In this document: piece by piece, positions 1 through 8,923 of the stretch
Layout of the letters: every line of letters starts with the position of its first letter
Position numbering within the stretch: position 1 is the stretch's first letter
Assembly: GCA_002396645.1 (NCBI GenBank)
Contig: DGYI01000003.1
Location: 83,284 to 147,283, forward strand
Source of the DNA: Firmicutes bacterium UBA5010
GTDB taxonomy: Bacteria; Bacillota; Clostridia; Tissierellales; Sedimentibacteraceae
Reading direction: 5' to 3'
DNA: 64,000 bases
The notes under the pieces: model-generated
The model's database searches: none
What the model was told of the DNA's origin: nothing
The model's input: the letters and a program-made list of their open reading frames with translations, nothing else
Translations under genes and position numbers: made by a program

Positions 1-168
1 AATTCTGATTCCTACTCCATAATCCCTTCCCGAAACAGTGGATTCAATTTTACCACCTATCATTTCTATGAGGCTGTTTGTTCTGTCTTCGACAAAAATT
101 TCTGCAAAGTCGCCTCCGGTCGATAACGCAGCGTTTAACGTATCTTCAATTAGTGCTTTATTTAACAT
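1..168 (-). CDS. tldD: TldD/PmbA-family metalloprotease, N-terminal fragment
   Basis: This is the first 56 codons of a gene that runs off the left edge of the window. The translation begins MLNKALIEDTLNAA and continues with FAEIFVEDR and SGRDYGVGIRI. This is the conserved N-terminus of TldD, the partner of PmbA/TldE in a zinc protease that matures some ribosomally made peptides and is widespread in Clostridia. The catalytic HExxxH region lies outside the window. The ATG is preceded by GGAGG at a normal distance, so the start is well supported. Only the N-terminus can be judged, so the TldD versus TldE assignment rests on N-terminal similarity. Confidence 0.8.
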   Translation of the reverse strand, partial: MLNKALIEDTLNAALSTGGDFAEIFVEDRTNSLIEMIGGKIESTVSGRDYGVGIRI

Positions 169-275
169 TCTTACCTCCATTTAGCTAATACACGAACCCT
201 AAGCTTCTGTTTAAAAAAGAGCTTGCTTAGAGATGGTGCTATTATAATAAAGATTAAATAAAATAATCCTTATAT

Positions 276-557
276 TTACTTATTTACTTTGATTCCGTCG
301 TCGATTAAATCAATTTCTAATTTATCAAAATTAACTTCATCTACAAAGTCATCTTTAAAAAAAATTATTTTTTTAAATTCAGCAAATTCTTTATCATGCT
401 TCTGAATCCATACAGGCACGCTTATATCCAGTTTATAAAATACTTCCGATAAGCATTTTTTTAGCTTTTGCTCTTGCGTGATATTTTCATTATTACCGAC
501 ATCTACCGAATTAATTGTTTTATTATTTTTTATGGCTTTAGCCCACAATATATACAT
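276..557 (-). CDS. Small conserved hypothetical protein (93 aa)
   Basis: The protein begins MYILWAKAIKNNKTI and is rich in Lys, Asp and Glu, with no signal peptide, membrane segment or recognised motif. I chose the ATG at 557 because GGGGA lies just upstream. A longer reading frame would start inside the preceding DUF3343 gene and has an unlikely hydrophobic/basic N-terminus. It follows the DUF3343 gene by about 16 bases, so the two are probably co-transcribed, with tldD further downstream on the same strand. Small proteins of this look recur in Clostridia next to DUF3343 or TldD genes, as far as I recall. The function is unknown. Confidence 0.6.
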   Translation of the reverse strand: MYILWAKAIKNNKTINSVDVGNNENITQEQKLKKCLSEVFYKLDISVPVWIQKHDKEFAEFKKIIFFKDDFVDEVNFDKLEIDLIDDGIKVNK

Positions 558-573
558 AGTTTTTGTCCCCTGT

Positions 574-822
574 CTAAAAAAATTCATGTATATCTTCATA
601 TAAAATATTATTTTTGTCACATAGTTCCAATATGATATCCTTTTTATCCATATCAAATTTTCCGCACATTCCGCAGCTTGAGCTTATTGAGCGCGGAACA
701 GGTATCAACTTGAATTCAATATTGTTTGACTTCATTAATTTCTCAAATTGCATAGCATATGTCACAGATTTGAATGTAGCCAAGCAATATCTGTTTGCAC
801 TTGTATTTTCATTATTCATCAT
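574..822 (-). CDS. DUF3343 protein, putative Se/S carrier-like
   Basis: An 82-residue protein resembling the DUF3343 (Se_S_carrier-like) family. The N-terminal half (YCLATFKSVTYAMQFEKLMK) is an alpha/beta segment typical of the family. It is followed by PVPRSISSSCGMCGKF, which contains the conserved PR-x-ISSSCG signature with two cysteines (CGMC). Members are small soluble proteins thought to carry sulfur or selenium, but the biochemical role is unproven. Two adjacent ATG codons (822 and 819) could serve as the start. AGGAGAATAGGA lies upstream. It is the first gene of a minus-strand group leading towards tldD. Confidence 0.75.
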   Translation of the reverse strand: MMNNENTSANRYCLATFKSVTYAMQFEKLMKSNNIEFKLIPVPRSISSSCGMCGKFDMDKKDIILELCDKNNILYEDIHEFF

Positions 823-1126
823 CTTTAAAATCCTATTCTCCTAATTATCTGGTCTTAGTTTGCCACACTATGCGTATTTTATCATGTGAATAAAGTTTTT
901 TCAATTATGCAAATGTATAAAAATAACAAAACGGTAGTTAGATAATATTCTAATACAGCATTAGACATTTGTCAATAAAACTGTTGATAATTTTAACTGT
1001 TGAAAAATGAAGAAAAAACCACTATTTTAAAATATGCTTTTAAAATAAAAATAAATATAGTATAATATATAAGCAAACAATATTGAAAATATTATTTGTT
1101 AAGTTTTTTTATTTTGAGAGGGCAGC
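823..1126. other. Divergent intergenic region, AT-rich
   Basis: About 300 bases between the minus-strand DUF3343 gene and the plus-strand lipid kinase gene. It is very A/T rich and must hold divergent promoters. A TATAAT-like element around 1059-1064 (within ATAGTATAATATAT) is a candidate -10 for the rightward gene, but I see no convincing -35. No coding sequence, RNA gene or strong hairpin was seen. Confidence 0.5.
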
Positions 1127-2086
1127 ATGAAGAATATTTTTATTATCAACCCTATAGCAGGAAATGGTAAATACCAAATAGAGCTTGAAAAAGCTATAAA
1201 CAGTTATTTTAAATATGAAAAAGATCGTTATGATATATATATTACAAGCGGCAGAGGAGACAGCAAGCTTTATGTCGAAGAAAAGTGCAAAGAAAATATA
1301 CCGTATACCTTTTATTCATGCGGGGGAGACGGTACATTGCATGAAATTATCAATGTTGCCTGTAAATATAAGCATGTCAATGTTGCTTTGATTCCCTGCG
1401 GCAGCGGCAATGATTTTGTAAAAAACTTTACTTTTAATAATAATTTTTTTGATATTGATTCTCAAATCAACGGAACTGCCATAGCCATAGATTTAATAAA
1501 GGTCAATGACAAATATGCGGCATCTGTTTGTAATATCGGCTTTGATGCTGATGTTGCTTTTAATATGCATAAATTTAGGAAAATTCCGTTTGTTTCAGGA
1601 CCGGCACGTTATTATTTGTCTGTTTTATACTGCTTGCTAAAGAAGCTTGGTAATGTTCTTCAAGTAGAATTTGATGACAAAACTGTTGTTAAAAATAACT
1701 TTTTATTAAGTGTCATAGCCAATGGGATGTTTTATGGAGGAGGCTATAAATGTGCTCCTTATGCAAGTATTAATGATAATTTGCTGGATGTTATACTGAT
1801 AGAGAAGGTATCAAGATTTAAAATATTAAATCTCATAGATAAGTATAAAAAAGGAGAGCATTTAATAGATGATGATATCAGGAAAATATGTTCTTATAAG
1901 AAGTGCAAAGAGCTGTTTATAAAGAGCGATTCATTTATAAATATTTGTATTGATGGGGAAAGTTATTCTTATAACGAAATAAAATTACAAGTAGAAAGAG
2001 CAGCCCTTAATTTTATTATGCCTGAAGGCTCTGAATTATGCGTACAAGCTCAGATACCATTTGAAGAAGAATTAAGCTTATGCTGA
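1127..2086 (+). CDS. Diacylglycerol/lipid kinase family protein (DagK/YegS-like)
   Basis: A 319-residue soluble lipid kinase of the DAGK catalytic family. The N-terminus FIINPIAGNGK is the nucleotide-binding entry motif. YSCGGDGTLHE (about residues 63-73) is the GGDGT signature, and ALIPCGSGNDF is the second conserved motif. The C-terminal beta domain includes YGGGYKCAPYASINDNLLDV, with the usual GGGxxxAPxAxxxDG-like pattern. The family phosphorylates diacylglycerol or other lipids with ATP at the membrane, often to recycle DAG from polymer synthesis. That would fit the LtaS-like gene nearby, although this gene is a separate unit. GAGGG precedes the ATG. The length is normal. Confidence 0.88.
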   Translation: MKNIFIINPIAGNGKYQIELEKAINSYFKYEKDRYDIYITSGRGDSKLYVEEKCKENIPYTFYSCGGDGTLHEIINVACKYKHVNVALIPCGSGNDFVKNFTFNNNFFDIDSQINGTAIAIDLIKVNDKYAASVCNIGFDADVAFNMHKFRKIPFVSGPARYYLSVLYCLLKKLGNVLQVEFDDKTVVKNNFLLSVIANGMFYGGGYKCAPYASINDNLLDVILIEKVSRFKILNLIDKYKKGEHLIDDDIRKICSYKKCKELFIKSDSFINICIDGESYSYNEIKLQVERAALNFIMPEGSELCVQAQIPFEEELSLC

Positions 2087-2104
2087 TTAAAATAGAGAAA
2101 AATA

Positions 2105-2145
2105 AAAAAGCTCTTTGTCTTATTAACTTTAGACGAAGAGCTTTT
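2105..2145. terminator. Bidirectional intrinsic terminator
   Basis: A long inverted repeat (AAAAAGCTCTTTGTCT with AGACGAAGAGCTTTT) sits between two convergent genes. A-rich and T-rich flanks make it usable from either strand. Confidence 0.85.
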
Positions 2146-2148
2146 GAT

Positions 2149-2637
2149 TTATGGCTTTAGTACCTTATATTCTCCTCTAACCATAAAAAACGTATCCGTA
2201 ATAGCTAAAACACCTCGTCCATCATTACGCGGAACTATAAGCAGATGATTTGGGGATATTTCAACTCCATGTGCTATGTCAACCGCCTTTGTTACATCTG
2301 ACAGACCACCCAAAGAGCTTGCTATAGCGCTTGCTCTTCCGCTTCTTAAGATAATTTCTGCTCCGGCTCCGGCTATAATGCTTTCCCCGGCTTTGAGTTC
2401 AACTACATCAAGAGTGCTTGTGCCCGCTGATGTATTCTTTATTTTTTCATTAAGTTCGGCTATTGTTTTTTCATGCTCTGAGATTTTGCTTAGATTATAT
2501 TTTTCAACAAGCTCATTAAATCTTTGATTTAAATAGCTTAATACTACGATAGGATCGCTGTTATCACCGGGTGCCGCATTTATTGGCGATACAAGTATAA
2601 TAGCAATTATCAAAACAAATACCAATATTTTTTTCAA
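2149..2637 (-). CDS. Secreted conserved protein of unknown function
   Basis: A 162-residue protein with a clear signal peptide (MKKILVFVLIIAIILVSPINA, cleavage after about residue 21). A short acidic segment containing GDNSDPIVVLSYL follows, then a predicted coiled-coil stretch (about residues 40-70), then a compact domain with GAGAEIILRSGRASAI and LLIVPRNDGRG. I recognise this pattern (GDxSDPxV...EIILRSG...IPRxDGRG) as a family common in Clostridia with no assigned function. The start is TTG at 2637, six bases from AGGAGGAG, and no ATG is better placed. It is monocistronic, convergent with the lipid kinase gene and shares its terminator. A role at the envelope or spore surface is only a guess. 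Confidence 0.75.
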   Translation of the reverse strand: MKKILVFVLIIAIILVSPINAAPGDNSDPIVVLSYLNQRFNELVEKYNLSKISEHEKTIAELNEKIKNTSAGTSTLDVVELKAGESIIAGAGAEIILRSGRASAIASSLGGLSDVTKAVDIAHGVEISPNHLLIVPRNDGRGVLAITDTFFMVRGEYKVLKP

Positions 2638-2809
2638 GATTGCTCCTCCTTTTTATAAACAATAAATAACTTTTTTTGACCGCTTATTATGCACTCAATT
2701 GTTAAGATTGTTAAAATTTATCTAAAATTGTCCATAGTGATATTTTAAAGTAAAACCGCAATAAATACAACACAAAATATTCAGGAAATATTTGAGAAGC
2801 GATATTATG

Positions 2810-2838
2810 TTGACAAATTAATATATTGATTTATTAAT
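2810..2838 (+). promoter_or_regulatory. Candidate sigma-A promoter of the envelope-polymer operon
   Basis: A perfect TTGACA at 2810-2815 is followed after about 17 bases by ATTAAT (or TATTAA at 16 bases). It lies in the 328-base gap 2638-2965, which otherwise holds only A/T-rich sequence. Just before the start codon of the next gene there is a small hairpin around 2927-2943 (CAGGG/CCCTA) ahead of a strong GGAGG. Confidence 0.55.
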
Positions 2839-2965
2839 AATCTTGTGATATTGTATACAGTGTATGTTTATGTGTCAGATTAATGTCAATTTAGGCAAAA
2901 TAACTACATATTGTCAAAATTAAAGAGCAGGGGAAAACCCTACTCCAAAATAGTGGAGGTAAATA

Positions 2966-4852
2966 ATGAAAAAAATAAAAGATTTTTTAATAAAAAATAA
3001 TGGGACTATTATAGATGCAATGTATTACATATATTTTATAATTGCTATCGGAGTTAAAATATTTTATTTTCAGTATACAACAGGCATAAGTGTAAACACT
3101 GCCAATTATAATGACGTAAATATGAATACAATGCGTGCGGCATTAAGTATTATATTGATGATATTTTCAGTTTTGTTCCTTTTATTTAAAAAGAGACGAA
3201 ATGGTGTTCTATTTACAGCAAATATAATTTTAAGCGTTTTATTTCTCGCAGATACTCTATATTTCAGATATTATCAGCTTCCTGTAAGTATATCCCTTAT
3301 TTATCAGCTTAAGCTTATCGGAGATATAACCGGAAGTGCTGAAAGCTTATTTAGAATTAAAGATATAGTATATTTTATAGATTTACCGGTATACTTTATA
3401 TTTTTCTTTACAAAAAAGGCTATAGGTAAAAAATACCCTTCTTCTGTTTTTAAAAGAGGATATGAATTTGTGTGTGCAGTTTTTATAATGGTTATTTCTA
3501 TTCTAATGTTCAGAACTTGTTTTGATAGAGCTAATACGGCATTGCATGCTTTTGACAGAAACTATGCGGCTAAGGATTTAAGTATTTTATATTATCATTA
3601 TTATGATATTAAAAATTTTATACATGACGAAACCGAGAGAAGAAAGCCCTTAACGGCTGAAGAAAAGCAAATAGTATCAGATTATTTTGCAAATAAGAAA
3701 AAAGCTGAAAATCCAAGATATAACTCAATTGCAAAAGACAGAAATCTCATTATAGTCCAGGTCGAAGCATTTCAAGGCTTTGTTATAGAAAATACTATTA
3801 ACGGACAGGAAATAACGCCTTTCTTAAACAGTCTTATAAAAGATAGCGTATATATGGAAAACATATATCATCAGGTTGCAGGAGGAAATACCTCTGATGC
3901 TGAATTTATAACAAATAACTCCTTATATCCTATCGGCTCCGGGGCTATATATTTCAGATATCCGAATAACCTTTATAATTCCTTGGCAAAGGCTTTAAAG
4001 GCTGAGAACTATACAACTTATGCATCTCATGCATATAAACCTTCTTTTTGGAACAGGCAAAATTTTTATGATAACGCCGGATTTGATAACTTTTTTCATC
4101 TGTATAAATACGAGCTTGACGAGGTTATAGGATGGGCTGTAAGTGATGAGTCATTTTTCAGACAAACTTTGGATATGGTAGATCTGAATAATAAATTTTA
4201 TTCCTTCAATGTAACCTTAAGCAGTCATCATCCTTATGATGCTTTTATAGGTATGGGAAACCTTGATGTCGGCAAATATCAAGGAAAGCAATTGGGCAGC
4301 TTCTTAAAGGGTGCCAGATATGATGATTACGCTTTGGAACGATTATTTGAGATGCTAAAAGAAAGAGGCATATACGATAATTCGGTAATAGTTATTTACG
4401 GCGATCATTCCGCATTATTTGAGGATCAAAAAGAAGATCTTTGTGAATTTATGGGTGTAGAATATAATGAATTTAATTGGAAGAACTTGCAGCAGATACC
4501 TGTTATAATTCATGTGCCGGGTACAGGCCTGACTGAAAGAGTAACTAATGTCGGAGGACAAATTGATACTTTACCGACAGTTGCTAACCTTATGGGCTTA
4601 GATATGCCGTATATGTTGGGAAAGGATATGCTGAATATTCCTGATAACAAAGGCTACGCTGTTCTCAGATACAGCACGGTTATAACTGATGATTATATGT
4701 ACATAAGTGATACGAGCAAATACTATGACATGAAGACAGGAGACGTAATAGACTCAAAAATTTATTCAGATGATTTAAAAAATAAATTATTGGATTTAAA
4801 GGTATCGGACATAATTATCAATAAAGACTATTTTAGAAAAATAAATAAATAG
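2966..4852 (+). CDS. LtaS-like sulfatase-family phosphoglycerol transferase
   Basis: A 628-residue polytopic enzyme of the lipoteichoic acid synthase family. The N-terminal 215 residues form about five membrane helices. The extracellular alkaline-phosphatase-fold domain begins near residue 255 with NLIIVQVEAFQ (the metal-binding Glu). The catalytic threonine is in GGNTSDAEF, at residue 309. SSHHPYD and YGDHS supply later metal/substrate residues. The family moves glycerol-phosphate from phosphatidylglycerol onto a polymer or glycan, outside the membrane. It heads an operon with a DUF5693 protein, CsaB and TagA/WecG, so it more likely modifies a secondary cell-wall polymer than makes classical LTA. 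GGAGG precedes the ATG. Confidence 0.85.
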   Translation: MKKIKDFLIKNNGTIIDAMYYIYFIIAIGVKIFYFQYTTGISVNTANYNDVNMNTMRAALSIILMIFSVLFLLFKKRRNGVLFTANIILSVLFLADTLYFRYYQLPVSISLIYQLKLIGDITGSAESLFRIKDIVYFIDLPVYFIFFFTKKAIGKKYPSSVFKRGYEFVCAVFIMVISILMFRTCFDRANTALHAFDRNYAAKDLSILYYHYYDIKNFIHDETERRKPLTAEEKQIVSDYFANKKKAENPRYNSIAKDRNLIIVQVEAFQGFVIENTINGQEITPFLNSLIKDSVYMENIYHQVAGGNTSDAEFITNNSLYPIGSGAIYFRYPNNLYNSLAKALKAENYTTYASHAYKPSFWNRQNFYDNAGFDNFFHLYKYELDEVIGWAVSDESFFRQTLDMVDLNNKFYSFNVTLSSHHPYDAFIGMGNLDVGKYQGKQLGSFLKGARYDDYALERLFEMLKERGIYDNSVIVIYGDHSALFEDQKEDLCEFMGVEYNEFNWKNLQQIPVIIHVPGTGLTERVTNVGGQIDTLPTVANLMGLDMPYMLGKDMLNIPDNKGYAVLRYSTVITDDYMYISDTSKYYDMKTGDVIDSKIYSDDLKNKLLDLKVSDIIINKDYFRKINK

Positions 4853-4884
4853 AAATTTGTATTTTTAGCGGTGAGGAGATTCAA

Positions 4885-7044
4885 ATGAAAAAATTGATGA
4901 GTTATTCAAATTTTAATAGGGCAGCGATAATATTTATTGCATTATGCCTGTTGGTTGCTTTATATACAGGCTTTCAAAGGATGAAGGTTGAGAATGATTA
5001 CAAAACTGTAGAAATATCTTTAGACTATGAAGAAATGGTGAAATTTACAGACAGCACAGATGCAGACTTGAAGTTTTGGTTAAATAAATTTAAAAGTCTG
5101 GGAGCGGAGTCAATCACGATTCAGGAAGAAACAATCAATACGCTGATAGATATGGATTATGATGTAAAAACCTTTATAGTCAGTGAATTGTCTCAAACAC
5201 TGTATTGGGAAAAGGAGTTTCCCGCTGATTTGGCTGATGATATAAAGGGAAAAAAACTGTCAAACAATGATGGTATATTGCGTATCGGAGACAAAGATAT
5301 ATACGAATATATAATTAAGGGGCTTTCATTGAGATATCCTGATGATTTCTATAAAGTATATGAAAGCGAAACAGATAATTACATAGTTTTATCAGGTATG
5401 GTTGATGATATATACTATGGTGCCAAAGAAAGAATATTTAATGTTTTCGGTGATATGATATACGAAACAAAGAAGGTTGCGGATTCCAGATTATTTAACA
5501 TAGGAATAGGATATTCGGATGAGAAGATCAATTTAGCTAAGGAATGCGGACTTGATATTATTTTAAGACCTCTTAACTATCCCAGATTTACAGAAAAATT
5601 AGTAGATGCTTATAAATCAGAAAATGAAAAATACGGATTAAACCCAAGATTATACATAGTAAACGGTAAGGAAGTATTGGCTTATCCTAATAACAAGTTT
5701 GATTTAGAAGAATATTTAAGAGAAAATAACGTGATGCCTGTGTTAATTGAGGCAAGCAATCAAAGAGAAAATATAGAGTCCAAAGGGCTTGCAGAGCTTG
5801 TTTCAAGACTTAATTATAATACTGTAAGAGGCTTTACAATGTGGGACTGGATAAGACAAAAGTATAAGGCATACGGATATGATGGAGCTGAGGAAATAGA
5901 AAATTCAATATATCGTGCCGTTACAGAAAGAAATATCAGATTTGTTTTATTTAAGCCATTTTATGAAGGAACTGATAAGTATTTAACTGATATAGCTGAA
6001 TATGAGAGAAGCTTTAACAGCTTAAAGGAAAGACTTGAACCTCATCAAATGAAACTGGGAAAAGCAAACTCGATTACAGAGTTTCATATAGGAAATCTAA
6101 GACTTGCTATTTTATGCTTAGGTGTTGCAATAGCAAGCGTGTATTTGTTTAATGGAGTATTTAAGCTTCATAACAATATAGGAAAAATTTTATACTTAAT
6201 ATCGTTAGGAGCTTTTCTTGCTCCTTACGTGAGCAGGGGATTATCAGAAAAGTTATTTGCTCTGTGCGCAGCAATTGCTTTTTCGGGGCTGGCTGTTTAT
6301 TACTTTATGACTATGATAAAGAAAATTAAAATGAGCAAAAAAGATTTAACGACTTCAAAGATGATAATAAGCTCATCTATAGTGATGGTAATAAGCTGTT
6401 TAATTTCATTGGCAGGAGCAGCTTTCATAGTTGCAATATTAAGTGATGTAAGATATATGGTCGAACTGGATATTTTCAGAGGCGTTAAGATAGCTCAATT
6501 GTTGCCGTTCGGAATATATTTATTGATTTTAATTCTGCAGTTTATAAATGACAATATTACAGATAATACCCTAAAAACAATCGTAAGCCCGATAGGCAAG
6601 GTTTTAAATGCAGATATTAAGGTTTATTATATTTTATTAGCGGGTATATTAGGAGTCATAGGATATATTTATATTGCCAGAACAGGTCATGAAACAAATG
6701 TACAACCGGCTGACTTAGAGCTGGTAGTCAGAAACTTTTTAGAAAATATTTTAATAGCAAGACCTAGAACAAAGGAATTTCTTATGGCATTTCCGGCTAT
6801 ATTTGCCGCTGTGTATGCCGCAAATAAAAAGATTCCTTTTGCAACAGAGGCATTTATGCTGATAGCTGTTATAGGAACATCTTCTATAATCAATACATTT
6901 TGTCATATAAGAACACCTTTGTATCTGTCAATTGACAGAACATTGATATCAATGGCATTTGGTATAATTATCGGAGCTGCAGCAATAATTGTATTAAATG
7001 CTGTTTACAAGATTATTATTAATGTGCAGGAGCGACTAAGGTGA
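4885..7044 (+). CDS. DUF5693 family membrane protein
   Basis: A 719-residue protein with one N-terminal membrane anchor (residues 12-28). A large extracytoplasmic region of about 370 residues follows, with an alpha/beta, TIM-barrel-like character (for example LKFWLNKFKSLGAESITIQEE and VRGFTMWDWIRQKY). About eight or nine further membrane helices occupy residues 400-710. The architecture and its position between an LtaS-like enzyme and csaB match the DUF5693 family, which is regularly found with csaB in Firmicutes. The function is not established. A role in making or exporting the pyruvylated wall polymer is inferred from context. The stop codon overlaps the csaB start by four bases, implying translational coupling. 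Confidence 0.75.
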   Translation: MKKLMSYSNFNRAAIIFIALCLLVALYTGFQRMKVENDYKTVEISLDYEEMVKFTDSTDADLKFWLNKFKSLGAESITIQEETINTLIDMDYDVKTFIVSELSQTLYWEKEFPADLADDIKGKKLSNNDGILRIGDKDIYEYIIKGLSLRYPDDFYKVYESETDNYIVLSGMVDDIYYGAKERIFNVFGDMIYETKKVADSRLFNIGIGYSDEKINLAKECGLDIILRPLNYPRFTEKLVDAYKSENEKYGLNPRLYIVNGKEVLAYPNNKFDLEEYLRENNVMPVLIEASNQRENIESKGLAELVSRLNYNTVRGFTMWDWIRQKYKAYGYDGAEEIENSIYRAVTERNIRFVLFKPFYEGTDKYLTDIAEYERSFNSLKERLEPHQMKLGKANSITEFHIGNLRLAILCLGVAIASVYLFNGVFKLHNNIGKILYLISLGAFLAPYVSRGLSEKLFALCAAIAFSGLAVYYFMTMIKKIKMSKKDLTTSKMIISSSIVMVISCLISLAGAAFIVAILSDVRYMVELDIFRGVKIAQLLPFGIYLLILILQFINDNITDNTLKTIVSPIGKVLNADIKVYYILLAGILGVIGYIYIARTGHETNVQPADLELVVRNFLENILIARPRTKEFLMAFPAIFAAVYAANKKIPFATEAFMLIAVIGTSSIINTFCHIRTPLYLSIDRTLISMAFGIIIGAAAIIVLNAVYKIIINVQERLR

Positions 7045-8099
7045 AAAATATTTTACTGGCGGGTTATTATGGATTCGGCAATCTGGGAGATGAAGCAATA
7101 CTCGAAATGTTCTTAAAGTATTTCAGAGATAGCAGCAATATAAATAAAATAGTTGTTCTATCCGGAAATCCTGAGGAAACAAATAAAAAATACGATGTAA
7201 ATTCCATAAACAGATATAATATTATATCTGTTATCAATAGCTTATTTAAATCTGATGCTCTGGTTTTCGGAGGAGGAAGCCTATTACAGGATGTAACCAG
7301 CAAAAGAAGTATACACTACTATCTGTTTCTGATAAGACTGGCAAAGATAATGGGCAAAAAAGTAGTATTGTTAAGCCAGGGAATAGGACCTATATCTCAT
7401 GAGTATAATTTAAAATGTGCCGGAAGGGCTCTGAAAAAGGCTGATATAATTACTGTGCGTGATAATATGTCTATGGATATACTTGAAACAATGAATATAG
7501 GAAAATCTAAGATTAAATTTTCTGCCGATCCGGTTATAGGGCTTGGATTTACTCGTGAAATAAAAAGTAGTGACAGAAAAACAAGAGTATGCTTTACTCT
7601 TAGAAATTGGAAAGATGTTGAGCTGACTGATGAAATATGCAGAGTTGTAGAAAAACTATATAATGATGATATTGAATGCGTATTTATATGTTTTTATTAT
7701 AATATGGATTTGTTTTTGATAGATGAATTGGAGAAGAAGCTTGGAAATAAGGCGAAATTTATCAAAAGCAGATTATCAACGCAAGAGGCAATGGAAATTA
7801 TAAAAAGCGTCGATTTATTGGTGGGTATAAGACTTCATGCCTTAATTCTTTCCGCCTCTGCAAATGTGCCTTTTGTTGCCTTGTCATATGATCCTAAAAT
7901 TGATCAGTTTTTGCAGTGCTTGGATATGAAAATATTTACGGATATAAACAACGAGGAGAGCATAGACAGTGAAGCCTTATATGAGGAAATTATAGAAAAG
8001 CTAAGTAATGTAGCTCAGGAAAAAGAAAAACTTGAAAAAAGCGTAAATAAATTAAGAGAAACCATTCAGGTAAACTTAGATATAATAGATAATATATAA
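7041..8099 (+). CDS. csaB: Polysaccharide pyruvyl transferase CsaB
   Basis: A 352-residue cytoplasmic enzyme that adds a pyruvate ketal to an amino sugar of the secondary cell-wall polymer, the modification that SLH-domain proteins bind. Diagnostic segments are LAGYYGFGNLGDEAIL at the N-terminus, FGGGSLLQDVTSKRS, LSQGIGPI and the late VGIRLHALILSA plus SYDPKI motifs of the PS_pyruv_trans family. The start is GTG, overlapping the DUF5693 stop codon (GTGA) with AGGAG upstream. The CsaB assignment over other pyruvyl transferases rests on close match to the family and on the adjacent TagA/WecG gene. Its presence predicts SLH-domain surface proteins elsewhere in the genome. Confidence 0.88.
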   Translation: MKNILLAGYYGFGNLGDEAILEMFLKYFRDSSNINKIVVLSGNPEETNKKYDVNSINRYNIISVINSLFKSDALVFGGGSLLQDVTSKRSIHYYLFLIRLAKIMGKKVVLLSQGIGPISHEYNLKCAGRALKKADIITVRDNMSMDILETMNIGKSKIKFSADPVIGLGFTREIKSSDRKTRVCFTLRNWKDVELTDEICRVVEKLYNDDIECVFICFYYNMDLFLIDELEKKLGNKAKFIKSRLSTQEAMEIIKSVDLLVGIRLHALILSASANVPFVALSYDPKIDQFLQCLDMKIFTDINNEESIDSEALYEEIIEKLSNVAQEKEKLEKSVNKLRETIQVNLDIIDNI

Positions 8100-8140
8100 G
8101 TTTAGCTAAAGATATTTTAATAAATAGCATGGAGATTAAT

Positions 8141-8908
8141 ATGAAAAAAATAGATATAATGGGAACTCGCATAGACAATGTAACTATGGACGAAGCTGTT
8201 AATGCTTGTGAAAAGAAGATTGCGAGCGGCGAACAATACATTATTTATACTCCAAATACCGAGTTTGTAATGATGGCAAGAAAAGATGAAGAGTTTAAAA
8301 ATCTGTTGAATAAATCAGACTTAAATATACCTGATGGCATAGGCCTTATATACGCAGCTAAAATTAAAAAGCATCCATTAAAGGAAAAAGTAGCCGGCTA
8401 TGATTTGACTGTAAATCTTATTAGACTTGCCAATCAAAAAAAGCTGAAAATATATTTTGTGGGCGGTAAACCTGGAATTGCCGGGAGAGCTGCACAAAAC
8501 ATAAAGAATGATTTTCCTGATATAAATATTGTAGGGATAAGCGATGGATATTTTAAAGGTACTCATCTTGACATACAGGGACACGAGGAAGAAAAAAGGC
8601 TCATAGATGATATAAACAATAAAGCTCCCGATATACTTTTTGTAGGATTTGGAGCAAAAAAACAGGAAAAATGGATAGAATACAATAAAGGACTTATAAG
8701 TACCAAGATAATAGTCGGAAACGGCGGTACTGTTGACGGCTTGGCAGGAGAAGTAAAAAGAGCCCCTGATATATACATAAAATTAGGGCTTGAATGGTTT
8801 TATAGACTTATGAAAGAGCCTAAAAGAATAAAAAGGCAGATGCTTTTACCAAAGTTTATGCTTAAGGTAATATTCAGCGGAAGAGATATAATAAAAGAAA
8901 TCGAATAA
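8141..8908 (+). CDS. WecG/TagA/CpsF family glycosyltransferase
   Basis: A 255-residue GT26 enzyme. TagA members transfer N-acetylmannosamine (WecG: ManNAcA) onto an undecaprenyl-PP-GlcNAc lipid. Visible family motifs are YIIYTPNTEFVMMA, NIPDGIGLI, YFVGGKPGIAGRA, LFVGFGAKKQEKWI and GNGGTVDGLAGEVKRAP. A product with ManNAc is the known acceptor for CsaB, which fits the gene order. I chose the ATG at 8141, since the upstream in-frame ATG at 8129 has no ribosome binding site while GGAG at 8131 serves 8141. It is the last envelope-polymer gene of the operon. The following transaldolase gene starts 15 bases later. Confidence 0.88.
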   Translation: MKKIDIMGTRIDNVTMDEAVNACEKKIASGEQYIIYTPNTEFVMMARKDEEFKNLLNKSDLNIPDGIGLIYAAKIKKHPLKEKVAGYDLTVNLIRLANQKKLKIYFVGGKPGIAGRAAQNIKNDFPDINIVGISDGYFKGTHLDIQGHEEEKRLIDDINNKAPDILFVGFGAKKQEKWIEYNKGLISTKIIVGNGGTVDGLAGEVKRAPDIYIKLGLEWFYRLMKEPKRIKRQMLLPKFMLKVIFSGRDIIKEIE

Positions 8909-8923
8909 ATGGAGTGTAATCAT

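Noticed and set aside
2927..2965. Small hairpin before the LtaS-like gene as a riboswitch
   Set aside because: Only a few base pairs and no recognised aptamer consensus; treated as incidental.
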